Source: Fistulifera solaris | Taxonomy: Eukaryota; Bacillariophyta; Bacillariophyceae; Naviculales; Stauroneidaceae | Reading direction: 5' to 3' | Length of the DNA stretch: 64,000 nt | NCBI GenBank assembly: GCA_030295235.1 | Contig: AP026164.1 | Coordinates: forward strand, 62,001-126,000 | Shown: in pieces, positions 10,866 to 21,354 of the stretch | How positions within the stretch are numbered: the first letter of the stretch is position 1 | Layout of the letters: each line of letters opens with the position of its first letter | The notes under the pieces: generated by a model | Databases searched by the model: none | The model's input: only the letters and a program-made list of their open reading frames with translations | Told to the model about the DNA's origin: nothing | Position numbers and translations under genes: made by a program

Positions 10866-13677
10866 TTATGAAGCACCCAGTTGTGGTATCCATAACAACG
10901 TGTCAATGGTGTCTCTTCCCTGTTCTTTGACCACCCCATAATGCCCACTGAGCAAAAGATCTCCAGATAAAGACAAGTCCACTGGGCTACTCAAGTCCTC
11001 CGACATTCGGCTTCGCTTTCGTTTTCTTCCATCCACTTCAACAGTGGAACTCATGTATGAGAATGAAAGTTGTGTCGCTCCCGAAAGCTTCCCATTGCAT
11101 GCAACGATCACTAGCGAGGATTGACTGCGAGGGGGGATGTCGTACGATCCATTCTCCGCCCCGTGCGTTATCACCATCCCATCTTGTGGGATCTGGACTG
11201 ACAGTTGAATGGACACGTAATAATTATTTGAGCCATTCAATGCCACAAACACGGCACATCCGTCGCAATTAACACAAGCCAGAACAGATTGAGGTGCAAC
11301 GGAATATAATAGCTTGTTTCCGTTCGACAATGCTCGTCTATAGAATCCATCCAAGGCAGGAACGTTCAAATTGATCCTCGGTATTGACTCAATCACGACC
11401 GTTTCGCCACTGTAACAAACTACCCTGAAGGGAAACGTCTGACGTTGCTGTCCGGCAAAGCAGGAGAAGGGAACGCAGCAGTATTGGTAGGAATGTTCCA
11501 AAAACAATTCAATTGTGGTTTGCCGACGGATACCGACAATGGCGCAATCAACGTAAGTCCATTCGTCAGAATCGCAGACTCGTTTGTAGATGAGAAAACA
11601 CGGATCTGTGTACCAGTATCGAGAAGTCGTGTTCGACCGCTTTTTGGGTTGTATAAGAGTTATGTACGCAAGAGTTGATTCGACCGGAGTCAGGTTGAAA
11701 AATTGTTCGGAAGTAGCCAGCGCATGGTTTCTACCGACAAAAATGCCTTCACTGGAAACGTGGTGCCAACCCTGAACGAAAGCAAGGAAAGACTTAAGTG
11801 AACAATGAAAATGAATACTTATCGTCCCCTCGCATCGACTTACTTTTCGTGTTTTAGCTACATCCAGATGGTGAAATCGCTGGCACATATCCTCAAAGGT
11901 CATGAAAAAGTTCCGTCGCCTTTTCGGTACGAATGATCACCGATCTTCTTCCGCAATGCGTGTGTCCATCGATGACTGCTCGCGCTAAAATCTCCTTTCC
12001 ATTCCCGCTTCCCCCAAGGATTTCGAATTCGTACTAATCGAATCGTTTGACGCTTCTCTGGTACCTTGACAGACTTTTGTGAATTCTGCCCAAAGTAATC
12101 GGTGACTTTGGGCTGATCACCAACAATCATATCATCCAATTGGATGACATCGAGAATACTATACGCATGTCCTCCTATAAGGCCATCGCCACCTCGCGCT
12201 GTCGCCACGCCCATTAGAAAGCCCTCACGCTGATAGGTCATCAAAATAGGCCACAAATGATCCGCAGCAAACAGCAAATGCGTCTCCGTAGGAGCACCAG
12301 TCAAATCTTGCAATCCTTCCGCAATGAACCCTCCCGACAACTGAGCATAACACCCGTGCGCTTTCGCGTAAGCCTTTTCCACCAAGGCAGGCCACAATTG
12401 CCATTGGAATGCGGCACAAAAAGCGGGAAATACGAATAGATCTTGCTGAAGCGACAATCCACCTTTTTCCGCCAGCTGTGGCAATGATCGTGTGTTGCGG
12501 GTAGAAATTTTTCCAAAACGACGGGTAAATGCGAGTCTACGATCACCGGAGTCCATTTTCCATCCAAACACAAATTGACTTGATAACACCCTACCTCATT
12601 TAGTTTTCGATGCGGCATGATGTTTTCAATCAAATACGCTTTTTCTGCTACTGTCGCCAATGCAGACAAGAACCAGCAATTGCCAACCGCTCCCTGTCGC
12701 ACTTGACTAGGGTCGAACGCTGACTTGACCATACAGCAGGGTGAATTCGTGGAATTAAACGAATGCCAATGCAACAGCGAATAACGTGTTTGGTATCCTC
12801 CAGCGCGACTACCATCTGGATCCCATTGAAAGAAATTACAGTTGGTGCGTTGCGACGGTGATTTGGAATTCGCTGAAGATGGAGTTGATGGTGTTTTCTT
12901 CGAAGACGGAGTGCTTGGTTGCAGTGGCGCTGGTTGCTTATGATAAGGATTCCTTATGACTTTGTTGTTGGATGGGACTTGTCGTTGTTGTTGTTCCTCC
13001 TCCTTTGGTTGTGTAGATTGTTCTTCGTCTTCTTCTGGTTGTTCGTGCTCTATCGTTGATACAGCACGTGCTCTCCGCTTGCGTACCCCAACACGATTTT
13101 GACCGCACGTGAGATAGAATCGACCGTAATTCGGCCCATCCTTTTGAACGACAGCCGCCGCTGCCGAGAGACCACATCGACAGCAAATTGTCTCAGTATC
13201 GCTCGATGTTCGAGAAGCCAGTCTTCGTCCATCAAGAGAAGTAGAAGTTGGAGGAAAATCTGGATCCACAAAAGATCCTCCCAAGGAAGCGGCAGATTGC
13301 GAACATAGATGCCATTGCTCAGAAAGTATTACTTTGGAGTTTGTAGGAGTACTTGTTTCATCAAATCTCTCGTCTTTCTCCCAAAATAAAGCACGTGGAT
13401 TGCTTTTGCGTGGCTCCGCGACTATTCTCTCCTCGTCAACGTTCTTAACTTGTACATTATCTGTCGTAGAAAGGCAATGCTCAATCGCCTGCTCTAAATT
13501 GCCTTGAAAGCGTTTTACTAAAGCAACGGCACGCCTATGATCCGAATAATTCATAATTGCCGCAAGTTGTGGAGCCTTTTCATTCAATTCATCTTCATGG
13601 CTGTCTTTCGTGCGACAACTTTTCTTTTCGTCTGCGCTGTCGTCGTCAACAATTACAATCATTTGCGGTGATGCCAT
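10866..13677 (-). CDS. Calpain-type protease with UBA-like and GRF zinc finger
   Basis: Cysteine protease of the calpain (C2) family, about 913 residues after correction. In order: a helical UBA-like stretch (NYSDHRRAVALVKRFQGN) near residue 45; a GRF-type zinc finger starting near 165 (CCRCGLS, GPNYGRFYLTC) and finishing at NCNFFQWDPDG near 285, interrupted by ~80 low-complexity Glu/Gln/Pro/Ser residues; then the CysPc domain with all three catalytic residues (QGAVGNCWFLSA, GGHAYS, RIRNPWGKREW); then C2-like beta domains to the end. An in-frame 72 bp intron (11843-11772, GTAAGT...CAG) lies just after DVAKTRK. Two one-base frame breaks occur in homopolymers, at 12515-12518 (restores LPVVFGKIST) and 11905-11909 (restores DGTFFMTFEDM). 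No EF-hands were seen, so calcium dependence is not shown. Confidence 0.82.
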
Positions 13678-14783
13678 GTTTTGCTGGATGGAGCGTACAT
13701 CAATCCGCGGCGATCTCCTTTACTCCGTATTAGTAAAAGCAACTTCTAGAAAGATGAACACATACATTATGGCAAAGCATTGTTGGGTAAAAAGAAATAC
13801 AGTAATAATGAACGTAAAAGGTACCAAGTACAAGAGGTGTGCAGTGTGCAAGCTGCGTCCGTAGTACGTACTACGTACCAGGTAGTACCTTGTACTCACG
13901 GTCGGTACCCGGTACCAGGTACCGTAGCGTACCAACCCGTGTCCAAAACACGACTTCATTTAGTCAAAATTGTTGCGTCATCAGTCATCACAGTTGACAC
14001 ACACACACCTTTAGCCACGACTGGATTTCTGTCATGGGGAGTACCGGGTACCGGGTACCATACTGTACAAGCAAAGGAGTACCTAGTACCTGGTACAGAG
14101 GATACGTTCCTTTGGTACCAGGGAAGGACGTTAAAATTCTGCCTCCCAGTACAAGATTCTACGTAGCGTCTACGACGAGGCAGAATTTTAACGCCGTTCC
14201 CAGGTACAAGTACACCGTACCTAGTACATTTGATTGACACGTCAGCCAAAGCATACCAAGTGCACCATCAGCGTCTTCTTTCACGTCCCACGTCCGTCCT
14301 TTTTGTCGTTTCTCACCGAGTTATTCTTTGGGGCGACGTGGCCCAAATCATGATGTCATGCTGTCACTGCTAAACGCTGATTGGTCGACGACATGAGGCA
14401 ACGTGGAACGTAGAACGCGGATCTCCAATTCCGAATCCCCAATGGTACTTCTTTCAGATATAGTCGACTAGCAGTGACGGACTCGATCATAGTGCCGCGA
14501 AACCTAGGAGCGTCGCATTCGCAGTCGATGTCAATTGCCACCACATCCTCACATCTTTTCGACAGTGTTGAAAATGTGGTGGATGATTTATCTTGAATGG
14601 AAGCCACACATATTTCCTTTCTTATGAAATGGAACAACTAATCATTTCACAACAACAGCAACAGCAGGCGATTTACATGCGATGTTCTCCTTCTTCTGTC
14701 TCCTCGACTTTCTGCAATAACAGTTTGACCATGAAAAAGTGAGTTCTATTCCGACAATCCGTGCAACCAGTGGGAGCAGTCAA
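13678..14783. other. Intergenic with GTAC-rich repeat cluster
   Basis: About 1.1 kb between the calpain and ankyrin genes. The middle part is packed with GGTACC-like words and one long inverted repeat (listed separately). No conserved reading frame was recognised; the small ORFs here lie on repeat sequence. Confidence 0.5.
13855..14235. repeat. GTAC-rich inverted repeat, MITE-like
   Basis: Dense GTACC/GGTAC words at 13860-13930 and 14040-14225. Within it, CGTTAAAATTCTGCCTC at 14129-14145 is the exact inverse of GAGGCAGAATTTTAACG at 14177-14193, and similarity extends outward through GTACC-GGGAA to arms of about 45 bases around a TACGTAG centre. Related half-copies occur elsewhere in the window (28680-28870, 42815-42900). 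The form fits a small non-autonomous element, but no target-site duplication was established. Confidence 0.6.
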
Positions 14784-15389
14784 ATGCATTTCAAAACAAT
14801 GCGTCGTGCACAGAGTTGTCAAAAAATTATCACACAAAAACATACAGTCGATCCAGAGAGCCCTGAAGCTTTAGTTCGTCAGTTAGTGGGCGTCAAACGA
14901 CCTCATCCTACCACCGCATTATTTGTACGAGTTCCCCCGAGTGAGGAACGTTTGCACGCTTTTACGAACGAAAAGGTGGATGCCGTGCGAACCAACAACA
15001 TCGAAACATTGCATCGGATGTATCAACAGGGAGAAAGTCTTGATGCGTGCAGTAAGAACGGAGAAAGTTTGTTGCATTTGGCATGTCGACGTGGGACTAT
15101 AGAAACGGTGCAGTTTTTAGTCCAAGTCGTGCCGACCATCATTCAAGATGAATTGGGACGTACTATTCTGCATGATGTGTGTTGGCGGCCTCATCCTGAT
15201 CCTGCTCTGTTCATGGTAGTCTTTCGTGCGGTGCCACGGTCGTTTCTATTGACACCCGATGCTCGCGGTCATACATGTTTTGATTATTGTCGCAAGTCGG
15301 AATGGCCTTTCTGGAATGCCTATTTGCAAGAACATTTGCCCCGTGAAGGGCACAATGAAAACGAGGATGGACCAGTCGATTCATTTTAA
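14784..15389 (+). CDS. Ankyrin-repeat protein
   Basis: Small ankyrin-repeat protein of about 201 residues with no recognised catalytic domain. The first ATG in the open frame is at 14784 (MHFKTMRRAQSC); the frame is open upstream to a GTG at 14739, so an upstream exon is possible. Repeats are seen as NNIETLHRMYQQGESLDAC, KNGESLLHLACRRGTIETV and LGRTILHDVCWRP, followed by ARGHTCFDYC. Such short ankyrin proteins are frequent in diatom genomes and mostly uncharacterised. It converges with the TauD/aldo-keto reductase gene, the stop codons being about 80 bp apart. Function is unknown; protein-protein interaction is the only inference. Confidence 0.65.
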   Translation: MHFKTMRRAQSCQKIITQKHTVDPESPEALVRQLVGVKRPHPTTALFVRVPPSEERLHAFTNEKVDAVRTNNIETLHRMYQQGESLDACSKNGESLLHLACRRGTIETVQFLVQVVPTIIQDELGRTILHDVCWRPHPDPALFMVVFRAVPRSFLLTPDARGHTCFDYCRKSEWPFWNAYLQEHLPREGHNENEDGPVDSF

Positions 15390-15468
15390 AGCTAGTGCTA
15401 TAAGGTTGCTTGCTAACTCAAACGGATAAAAAAATAGAAAACTTTGTTCTTGTCGCTACTCATTTCGT

Positions 15469-17508
15469 TTACTCATAGATCGGATAAAAAGTCCCCATTC
15501 CTGGTTCACAGAATACACCCGGATCATTGTAACGACGATTGCGATTCAATGCATTCAAGGCTTCCATGTCCCAAACCGACAAGTAAAAATCAAAGACAGC
15601 ACGATTCTCCTTCATTCGTTCGACAGTGCATGTCTTACTTAAGGGAAAAGTCCGACGCTGAACCGCCCATCGCAACAAGATTTGCGCTGGCGTCTTACTG
15701 TGCTGTTGAGCAAGTTTCAAGACCACCGGATCTTTCATCAAGACATCTGCTTCCTGGGCCATGTCCAATTCCAGGTACGACGATGCTCCGAAGACAGAAA
15801 ATGCGGTCACATGCAATCCTTGTTCGTGCGCAAATCGGATCAATTTCTCTTGACTGTTGTGCGGATGCAATTCGACTTGGAGTGTACTGGGACGGATGCG
15901 AGCAATCGAACAAATGTGACGCAGCAATTGCGTAGAAAAGTTACAGACACCAATGGAACGACACATTCCGGCATCAACCAGTGCTTCCATATCTTTCCAC
16001 GTTTGACCAATATCATTTGCAATAGGAACCATCTTGCCGTCTAAATTGGTCCATTCAGGTGGATACTTGGCTTCGATCGGTACGAATTCCATCGAAATCG
16101 GAAAATGGATTAAATATTCATCCAAATAATCCAATTGTAGATCCTCCAGTGATTTCTGACACGCCATTTCGACGTGTTGATGGAAGGTATTCCACAACTT
16201 GCTCGTTACAAATAATTCGGAACGCAGCACCAAACCTTCGGCGATCGCGCGCGCGATTCCTTCTCCGACTTGCACTTCATTCCCATAATCGCAAGCACAA
16301 TCCAAACGACGGTATCCAGCACGGATAGCTTGATAACAAACTTCGGCACATTTATCTTCGGGGACTTTCCAAAACCCAAATACCAATGGATCAGCGGGTA
16401 TCAAGGAAGGACTAGCAATTTGATGCTCTGGCGGACCCCATATAGAAGCCAGCACGCGTCGCGGTCCCACGAAAGGATTCCGACTGTGCATGACCAAGGA
16501 ATTGTGCAATGCCATAATATCTCCCTTTTCCATGTATACATGACCCGATGCTGTTCCATAAAAGCCGCAATATCTTCTAGAACAGGATGCGGCATAGGAT
16601 CCATGTTCCCAAAGCGGAGTGCCTCAAATCGGTTGTTGCGAGAATCTTGCCATCCGAGATAGGCCGCCACGAGTGAGTTGGCGAACGCATATTGGAAAAG
16701 AAAGTCGGTAGTGACGAGTCGCAATGCCGGAACCGCTTCGCTGGTGATGCGAACGGACCCATCGTCGAGCCATTGCCATGAACATCCCTCAATTTTCGAC
16801 AACCGCTCTTCGAGTTGTTGAGGTGTCTGAACATTCCATGTATTCTGATAAGAACGTCCGATGGGTGAATTAGGATCATCTTTCGGTGGTAGCGTTCGAA
16901 TGTAACGAGCTCCGTGTGTTTCAAGGTTTGAGATGAATTGAGGATGCTGCTCTTTCGCGTAGCGATAGACAGCCGTACTGTCTATAATAGGCGTCTGACC
17001 TCCTTGACTGGGCGGAATATCGCAATAGAAGAAGATATATCGCGGTGGATTGGGCGTTTGTGCGAGTTCATGATGAAAGGGAATCGGTTGCTCCGGTGGA
17101 CTGAAACGTGCAGGAGGAAAACAAAAAAAATGGAATCAGAAATCGAGGTACACACCACCATAGGAGTCCTCAAAACTAGAAACGACAGACGCACCTTTCA
17201 TTTGCTGTAAAGATAATATCCTTTCCCGCTGTAACAGGAATGACAGTCCTTGGAGCAGCTCCTCCAATATAAGGATAATGTTCGAGTTGTAAGTCGACGA
17301 GAAATGACCCAAAGTCTTCGACCGTCAATGGCTCTTCTCCTTTGTCAGAAGCCGCTGAAATAACTAGTGCTTTATGTTGATTCATCAATGCAACGAAACG
17401 ATCCGGTGTCATATCGACTCGATTCATCGAAAAGGACGGAAACGTATCATCGTTAGAAACCGCTGCTGTTCCTTTTCCGTGAAGGAGGCTTTGTAAGTGC
17501 AACTTCAT
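15469..17508 (-). CDS. TauD/TfdA dioxygenase fused to aldo-keto reductase
   Basis: Two enzymes in one predicted chain of about 648 residues. Exon 1 is 17508-17195, the intron 17194-17101 (94 bp), and exon 2 17100-15469. The N-terminal half is a 2-oxoglutarate/Fe(II) dioxygenase of the TauD/TfdA type: metal motif PFHHELAQ (HxE), distal histidine in LVMHSRNPFVGPRRV, with the 2-oxoglutarate arginine just after. The C-terminal half, from about residue 345, is an aldo-keto reductase with a complete tetrad: Asp and Tyr in YRRLDCACDYGNE, Lys in VTSKLWNT, His in YLIHFPISM. The NADPH-side motif is less typical (PLSKTCTVERMKEN). A one-base deletion in the T run 16526-16529 breaks the frame just before the distal histidine; one extra base gives YTWKKGDIMALHNS. 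Since the break lies inside the dioxygenase, both halves still belong to one frame. The substrate is unknown. Confidence 0.8.
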
Positions 17509-18224
17509 TGCGATTGATCTAGAATTATGAGAGCAGGGCGCGACAGCTTGAAACAGAGCGACAGAAAGAGAATAAGAAAAGGATAAGATGTGGGACGACT
17601 TGTGGCCTTGTGGGTTTGGAAATGTTGTTGTTGTTGTTGTTTTTGTCGTTGTCGTCGTGTGCGGGTTCGGGTTCAGGAGTTCACGGCGAGTGTCACATTA
17701 ATAACGGTAAATAACGTCATGTACTGGTATGGTACATGGTACTCTACACAAGAAGTTGTGTGGGTGGTACGAAACCACGACTGCCGCTCAGTCATGAATC
17801 ATATAATTTTGAACATGACTCCGAAGTCCGAAGTCACCATCTTTCATTCATCCTGCACTCTGTAAGAAGCTCAATCCATTTGCTACATACAATATTTATC
17901 GTTTAGGACCATTTTCTGTCTTAGGATAGAATTTGTAGGACGATAATCCCTGTGGTTCGTTAGTCTCCCTATTTAGTATAGACCCAAAGTGTTGACGGTA
18001 TTTCGCCACGATTGAGTTTAAGTCATGAAGCTGCTGTCATCAAATTTTTAGGCACCGCACAACGCACAATACTTACCGCACAAAACTGAGTCACACCACC
18101 AAGAACTGACAACAATGAGAACAACACAGTGAAAAAACCCGATGAGAACAAATAATAGGCTTCAAGATTTGTTTAATGTATTTTTATCCTTTCCAATAAC
18201 AAAATCCTTCAACTTTTCTTAAAG
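17509..18224. other. Divergent intergenic region
   Basis: About 715 bp between two divergent genes. It holds a TTG/GTT-rich patch (17610-17665) and a partial copy of the GTAC/TCATGA repeat at about 17715-17810. No gene was recognised. It should contain the promoters of the fusion gene and the Rieske-fold gene. Confidence 0.4.
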
Positions 18225-18920
18225 ATGATTCTCTCATTCCGATTTATCACTATGCTTGGTGCTCTTATGGTCGGCACACATCAAGCGACCGCATATCAAG
18301 CAATGATGGCAGTTCCTTCCACTTCTTTCTATCTTAGAAGCACATCATTGCACATGAAACGCGGTCGGGGTAGTTTAGGACGTGAAGTTTCTGGGAACAA
18401 TTTATCGAACTCCGCTAAAAACAACAAAGGAATGGGGAGTAAAGATTCCGGCTTTGCTTCTTCGAATAACAGTAACAATATACCTTCTCGATGGTGCACG
18501 GTACCCAAAGGACAAACACTACCGACAGAAGACAATAAAGTCACTTTATTGAATACCAACCTTCCGACATTGATTGATAAGGGCATTAATCCGACAGGTG
18601 CCGTCAGTGTCTTGAAATACAACAACGACATGTACTGCTTCAGTGTCAATTGTCCTTGTTGCAAAATTCCTCTCACCAAAGCTACTGCCCGAGACAAGGA
18701 TGTTTTGGAATGCAATTTCTGCAAATCCACCTACAGTTTAACCACCGGACAGCGATTGGAAACAAGTAAGAATAACAAGGGACTCTTTGGTGGTATTGTG
18801 CAGTCGGTATTGAGCAGCAGTCCCGACAACCAAGGTCCTTTGCAGTTGTATCAGCTGGGAGAAGATGCCAATGGAAAGTTGCTCATTGACCCAACACCCG
18901 GGTCGGGGGCCAGTAAGTAA
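18225..18920 (+). CDS. Plastid Rieske-fold protein with four cysteines
   Basis: Predicted plastid protein of 231 residues, intronless. The N-terminus (MILSFRFITMLGALMVGTHQ) is a signal peptide with ATA|YQAM, an ASAFAP-like site, followed by a basic Gly/Ser/Asn-rich transit region. The globular domain (about 95-225) has the Rieske layout, two ligand loops in tandem, but the pattern is NCPCCKIPL ... LECNFCKSTYSLTTGQRL. Cysteines therefore stand where Rieske proteins have histidines (CxH...CxxH). It could bind a metal or [2Fe-2S] cluster through four cysteines, or be structural. Plant PSB33/TEF5 is a known photosystem II protein with a Rieske-like fold; relation to it is a guess from fold and location. 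It is not a cytochrome b6f Rieske subunit. Confidence 0.65.
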   Translation: MILSFRFITMLGALMVGTHQATAYQAMMAVPSTSFYLRSTSLHMKRGRGSLGREVSGNNLSNSAKNNKGMGSKDSGFASSNNSNNIPSRWCTVPKGQTLPTEDNKVTLLNTNLPTLIDKGINPTGAVSVLKYNNDMYCFSVNCPCCKIPLTKATARDKDVLECNFCKSTYSLTTGQRLETSKNNKGLFGGIVQSVLSSSPDNQGPLQLYQLGEDANGKLLIDPTPGSGASK

Positions 18921-19021
18921 CTCAGCGTAGTAAGGGCCGTAGTTAACTAGATTAACGTGAAAAAGATATTCATGAAGCTTACTGACGTAAATCTTTGTAT
19001 ACGGAGTACCTTCTAGATTTT

Positions 19022-19606
19022 TTAAATTGACTCGGCAGAAGTATTAGGTTTGACCGAAGACGCATCCACAGGACTCAACAAGGTCGAGATCCAGTTTCCT
19101 AAGGACAAACCCGTTTCTTTCGGTTTTCCCTTGACGGCAACTTCTACTGGATCATCCGGATAGACTTTCAAGTTAAAACCAAATTCAAATTCGGCTTCAA
19201 AGCCGCGCAATTTGGGATACGTACGCACAATCGCGGCTTTCAAATCATTTTCATTCGCATAGATAGCATCCGATACTTGACTGCCTCGTGGCACCGCAAT
19301 CGCACCACAGGGCAACCATGCTTTATCGTCGGAACCGAATTGACGGACAAAAATGGAATATTCTTGCCCCGTCTTGGCCAATTCGTCGTAACGTTGACGT
19401 TCGGCTTCGCGTTTAATTTGTCCTTCTGACTTGACTTTCGGTGCGGGCTTTTCTCCAAAGCCTTTACTTTGTGCGAGTGCTGTAGTAGTAAGAGTGACAG
19501 GAGCGGATGGCGTGATGACAAAGGCCGTTGTTGTGGTGCTTGACAAAAGAGCGCATGCGGCTGCCGAGAGAAAGAGAAATGAATGGGGTTGTTTCCAAAG
19601 ATTCAT
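19022..19606 (-). CDS. Plastid HHL1-like protein
   Basis: Predicted plastid protein of 194 residues, intronless. The presequence has a signal peptide and ASAFAP-type site (TTTTA|FVITPS), then KGFGEK and a Lys/Glu-rich helix (KREAERQRYDELAKTG). The core (about 80-165) reads YSIFVRQFG, AWLPCGAIAVPRGSQVSDAI, and FEFGFNLKVYPDDPVEVAV. This resembles the plant HHL1 family (hypersensitive to high light 1), involved in photosystem II protection, judged from memory of its domain pattern and not by alignment. Unlike plant HHL1, no clear C-terminal membrane segment was seen. It converges with the Rieske-fold gene, about 100 bp between stop codons. The coding frame is clean, so the gene is certain even if the family name is not. 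Confidence 0.6.
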   Translation of the reverse strand: MNLWKQPHSFLFLSAAACALLSSTTTTAFVITPSAPVTLTTTALAQSKGFGEKPAPKVKSEGQIKREAERQRYDELAKTGQEYSIFVRQFGSDDKAWLPCGAIAVPRGSQVSDAIYANENDLKAAIVRTYPKLRGFEAEFEFGFNLKVYPDDPVEVAVKGKPKETGLSLGNWISTLLSPVDASSVKPNTSAESI

Positions 19607-20222
19607 TTCGACAAAAGAGTAGGTTTCAGGACGAACAGTGAAGTAATGCTTATGTGATTAACAGGAGAAGTAACGCAAACGATTTATACTTTCATCCGCA
19701 AAACATCGTCAGCAGAGCATCCAAAACAAGATCATCATCATCATCACAAAAAGGCGCACCATACAAGTACATAGACATCATTCTCACGTTTTCGGTGTTT
19801 TTGCCGCAATGATGCAGCGGACACGTCATGCCGTCCAGCGACATCAATGCTACTGACAAAGCGATATTCCTCTCTTACTATGGTGCATATAGAAAGCAAC
19901 CTTTTAGGACGACTCAAATATTTTTCAGTCCCAGAAGTGGACACGTCATGCCGTCCTCGGTATGTGAATGCGCTGGAGCGACATCAATCCTACTGACAAA
20001 GCGATATTCCTCTCCTACTATGGGGCATATAGAAAGCAACCTTTTAGGACGACTCAAATGGTTTTCAGTCCCGGAAGTGGTCGAAGGCATTTTTATTTTT
20101 GCGATGCTGCATGCTGCATTGCATTATTTTGCTGCATGTCTCTTTTACGATTGTTGCATGCTTCTATTAACGTTCCTTCATCTTCTGCGTTTTCCTTTCT
20201 CATTACAATTCTTTGATTAAGA
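19607..20222. other. Divergent region between HHL1-like gene and YIF1
   Basis: About 615 bp holding both upstream regions and a tandem direct repeat (listed separately). ORFs through the repeat are mirror copies of each other and look non-coding. Confidence 0.45.
19822..20080. repeat. Two-copy tandem direct repeat, ~120-140 bp unit
   Basis: Two adjacent copies beginning ACACGTCATGCCGTCC (about 19824 and 19940). They share CTACTGACAAAGCGATATTC and AGAAAGCAACCTTTTAGGAC and end CAGTCCC-GAAGTGG. Copy two carries about 20 extra bases near its start. It lies in the shared upstream region of two divergent genes. Confidence 0.8.
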
Positions 20223-21275
20223 ATGGCTTACTACGGAAATCCTCAATATTCGAGCAATGCTGGCGATGGCAACCACTTTTACGCTCAATCAGCTTACAAC
20301 AATAGTACGACTTCTCAACAACAACAACATCCCGCTTACAATTCATCCAGCTGGCAACCGCAAGCGACACAGCAACAGCAATCGACATATCCTTCGCAAC
20401 CCATCGGTCCTTCTATCTTTAATCCATCTGTAGCGGGAGCTTTTGGTAATCAAGCCGTACAAAAAATGATGATGGATCAAGGACAAGCTTTTGTACTCGA
20501 AGGCATGGCCAAGATTGTGCCTGGTTTAGAAGTATCCATGATCACTTTGAGAGCTTATTTTGCAGTCGATAATCAGTATGTTCTCAAAAGATCAAGAAGG
20601 TTCTTTTTCCTTTTTTGTCGAGAACATGGAGTCGACAAGTAAGTTGTTGCCTTGCTTCGCTTGAGCACGAATTTATGATTGTGTGCCTCACGCTCACGTC
20701 CTTGCTTTCTCTCTTTCCTTCAACAACCTCGCAACAAACAGATCAAGCAATATGCTGGGCCGGATACACCGCCACTGTACGAATTACCCACTATGGATGA
20801 GAATGCTCCCGATTTGTATTTGCCCTCCATGACATTGATTACTTACGTTCTGTTGTGTGCTATTTGTTACGGTGGTGCCGGTCAATTCAGTCCCGAAGTC
20901 ATTCCGGATGTCACTACCAAATGCTTTCTTACGCAAACACTCGAAGTACTGGCCATTCGTGTCGGATTCTATATGATGCAAGCTCCGGTGGCATTCTTGG
21001 ATCTGTTCTCGTACACGGGCTACAAGTACTTGGGTTTGTGTGTCAATTTACTGGTGGGGATGATGGCCAGTCAGTTGGAATACGGTACTAAAGCGTATTA
21101 TGTCAGCTTTTGCTGGACGGCTACGGCAGCCGCGTACTTCATGCTCAAGACGATGGCCAACAATATTCCACTCGAAACGAGTAGTTCGGGGCCCAAACGT
21201 GAACTGGTCGTTGTCGTTATTGCAGCAGCACAGCTTGCGACTATTTGGTTTGTCGGTCAAACAAAGTTCTTATAA
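20223..21275 (+). CDS. YIF1: YIF1-family Golgi membrane protein
   Basis: Partner of YIP1 in ER-Golgi vesicle transport. Exon 1 is 20223-20638, the intron 20639-20741 (103 bp, GTAAGTT...ACAG), exon 2 20742-21275; about 316 residues. The N-terminus is soluble and rich in Asn, Gln and Ser, followed by the YIF1 signature region (GPSIFNPSVAGAFGNQAVQ, LRAYFAVDNQYVLKK). The second exon gives YAGPDTPPLYELPTMDENAPD and then about five hydrophobic segments starting at LYLPSMTLITYVLLCAI. A one-base deletion in the A run 20586-20589 breaks the frame; one extra A gives NQYVLKKIKKVLFPFL, the expected family sequence, and leads exactly into the splice donor. It converges with GUF1, about 80 bp between stop codons. 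Confidence 0.9.
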
Positions 21276-21354
21276 CCTAAGTAATAGCAATTATTTTAGT
21301 AGCTTAGTTGTATTGCACTCGAAGAGCGTATCTCTCTCTAGCTCGTGTAACTCG

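Noticed and set aside
13855-14235. GTAC-rich array considered as a CRISPR-like or telomere-like array
   Set aside because: Unit length and spacing are irregular, there are no conserved repeats with unique spacers, and the sequence is eukaryotic intergenic DNA.
15444-16662. Plus-strand open frames opposite the TauD/AKR fusion
   Set aside because: They mirror a strongly conserved minus-strand enzyme and show no family resemblance of their own.
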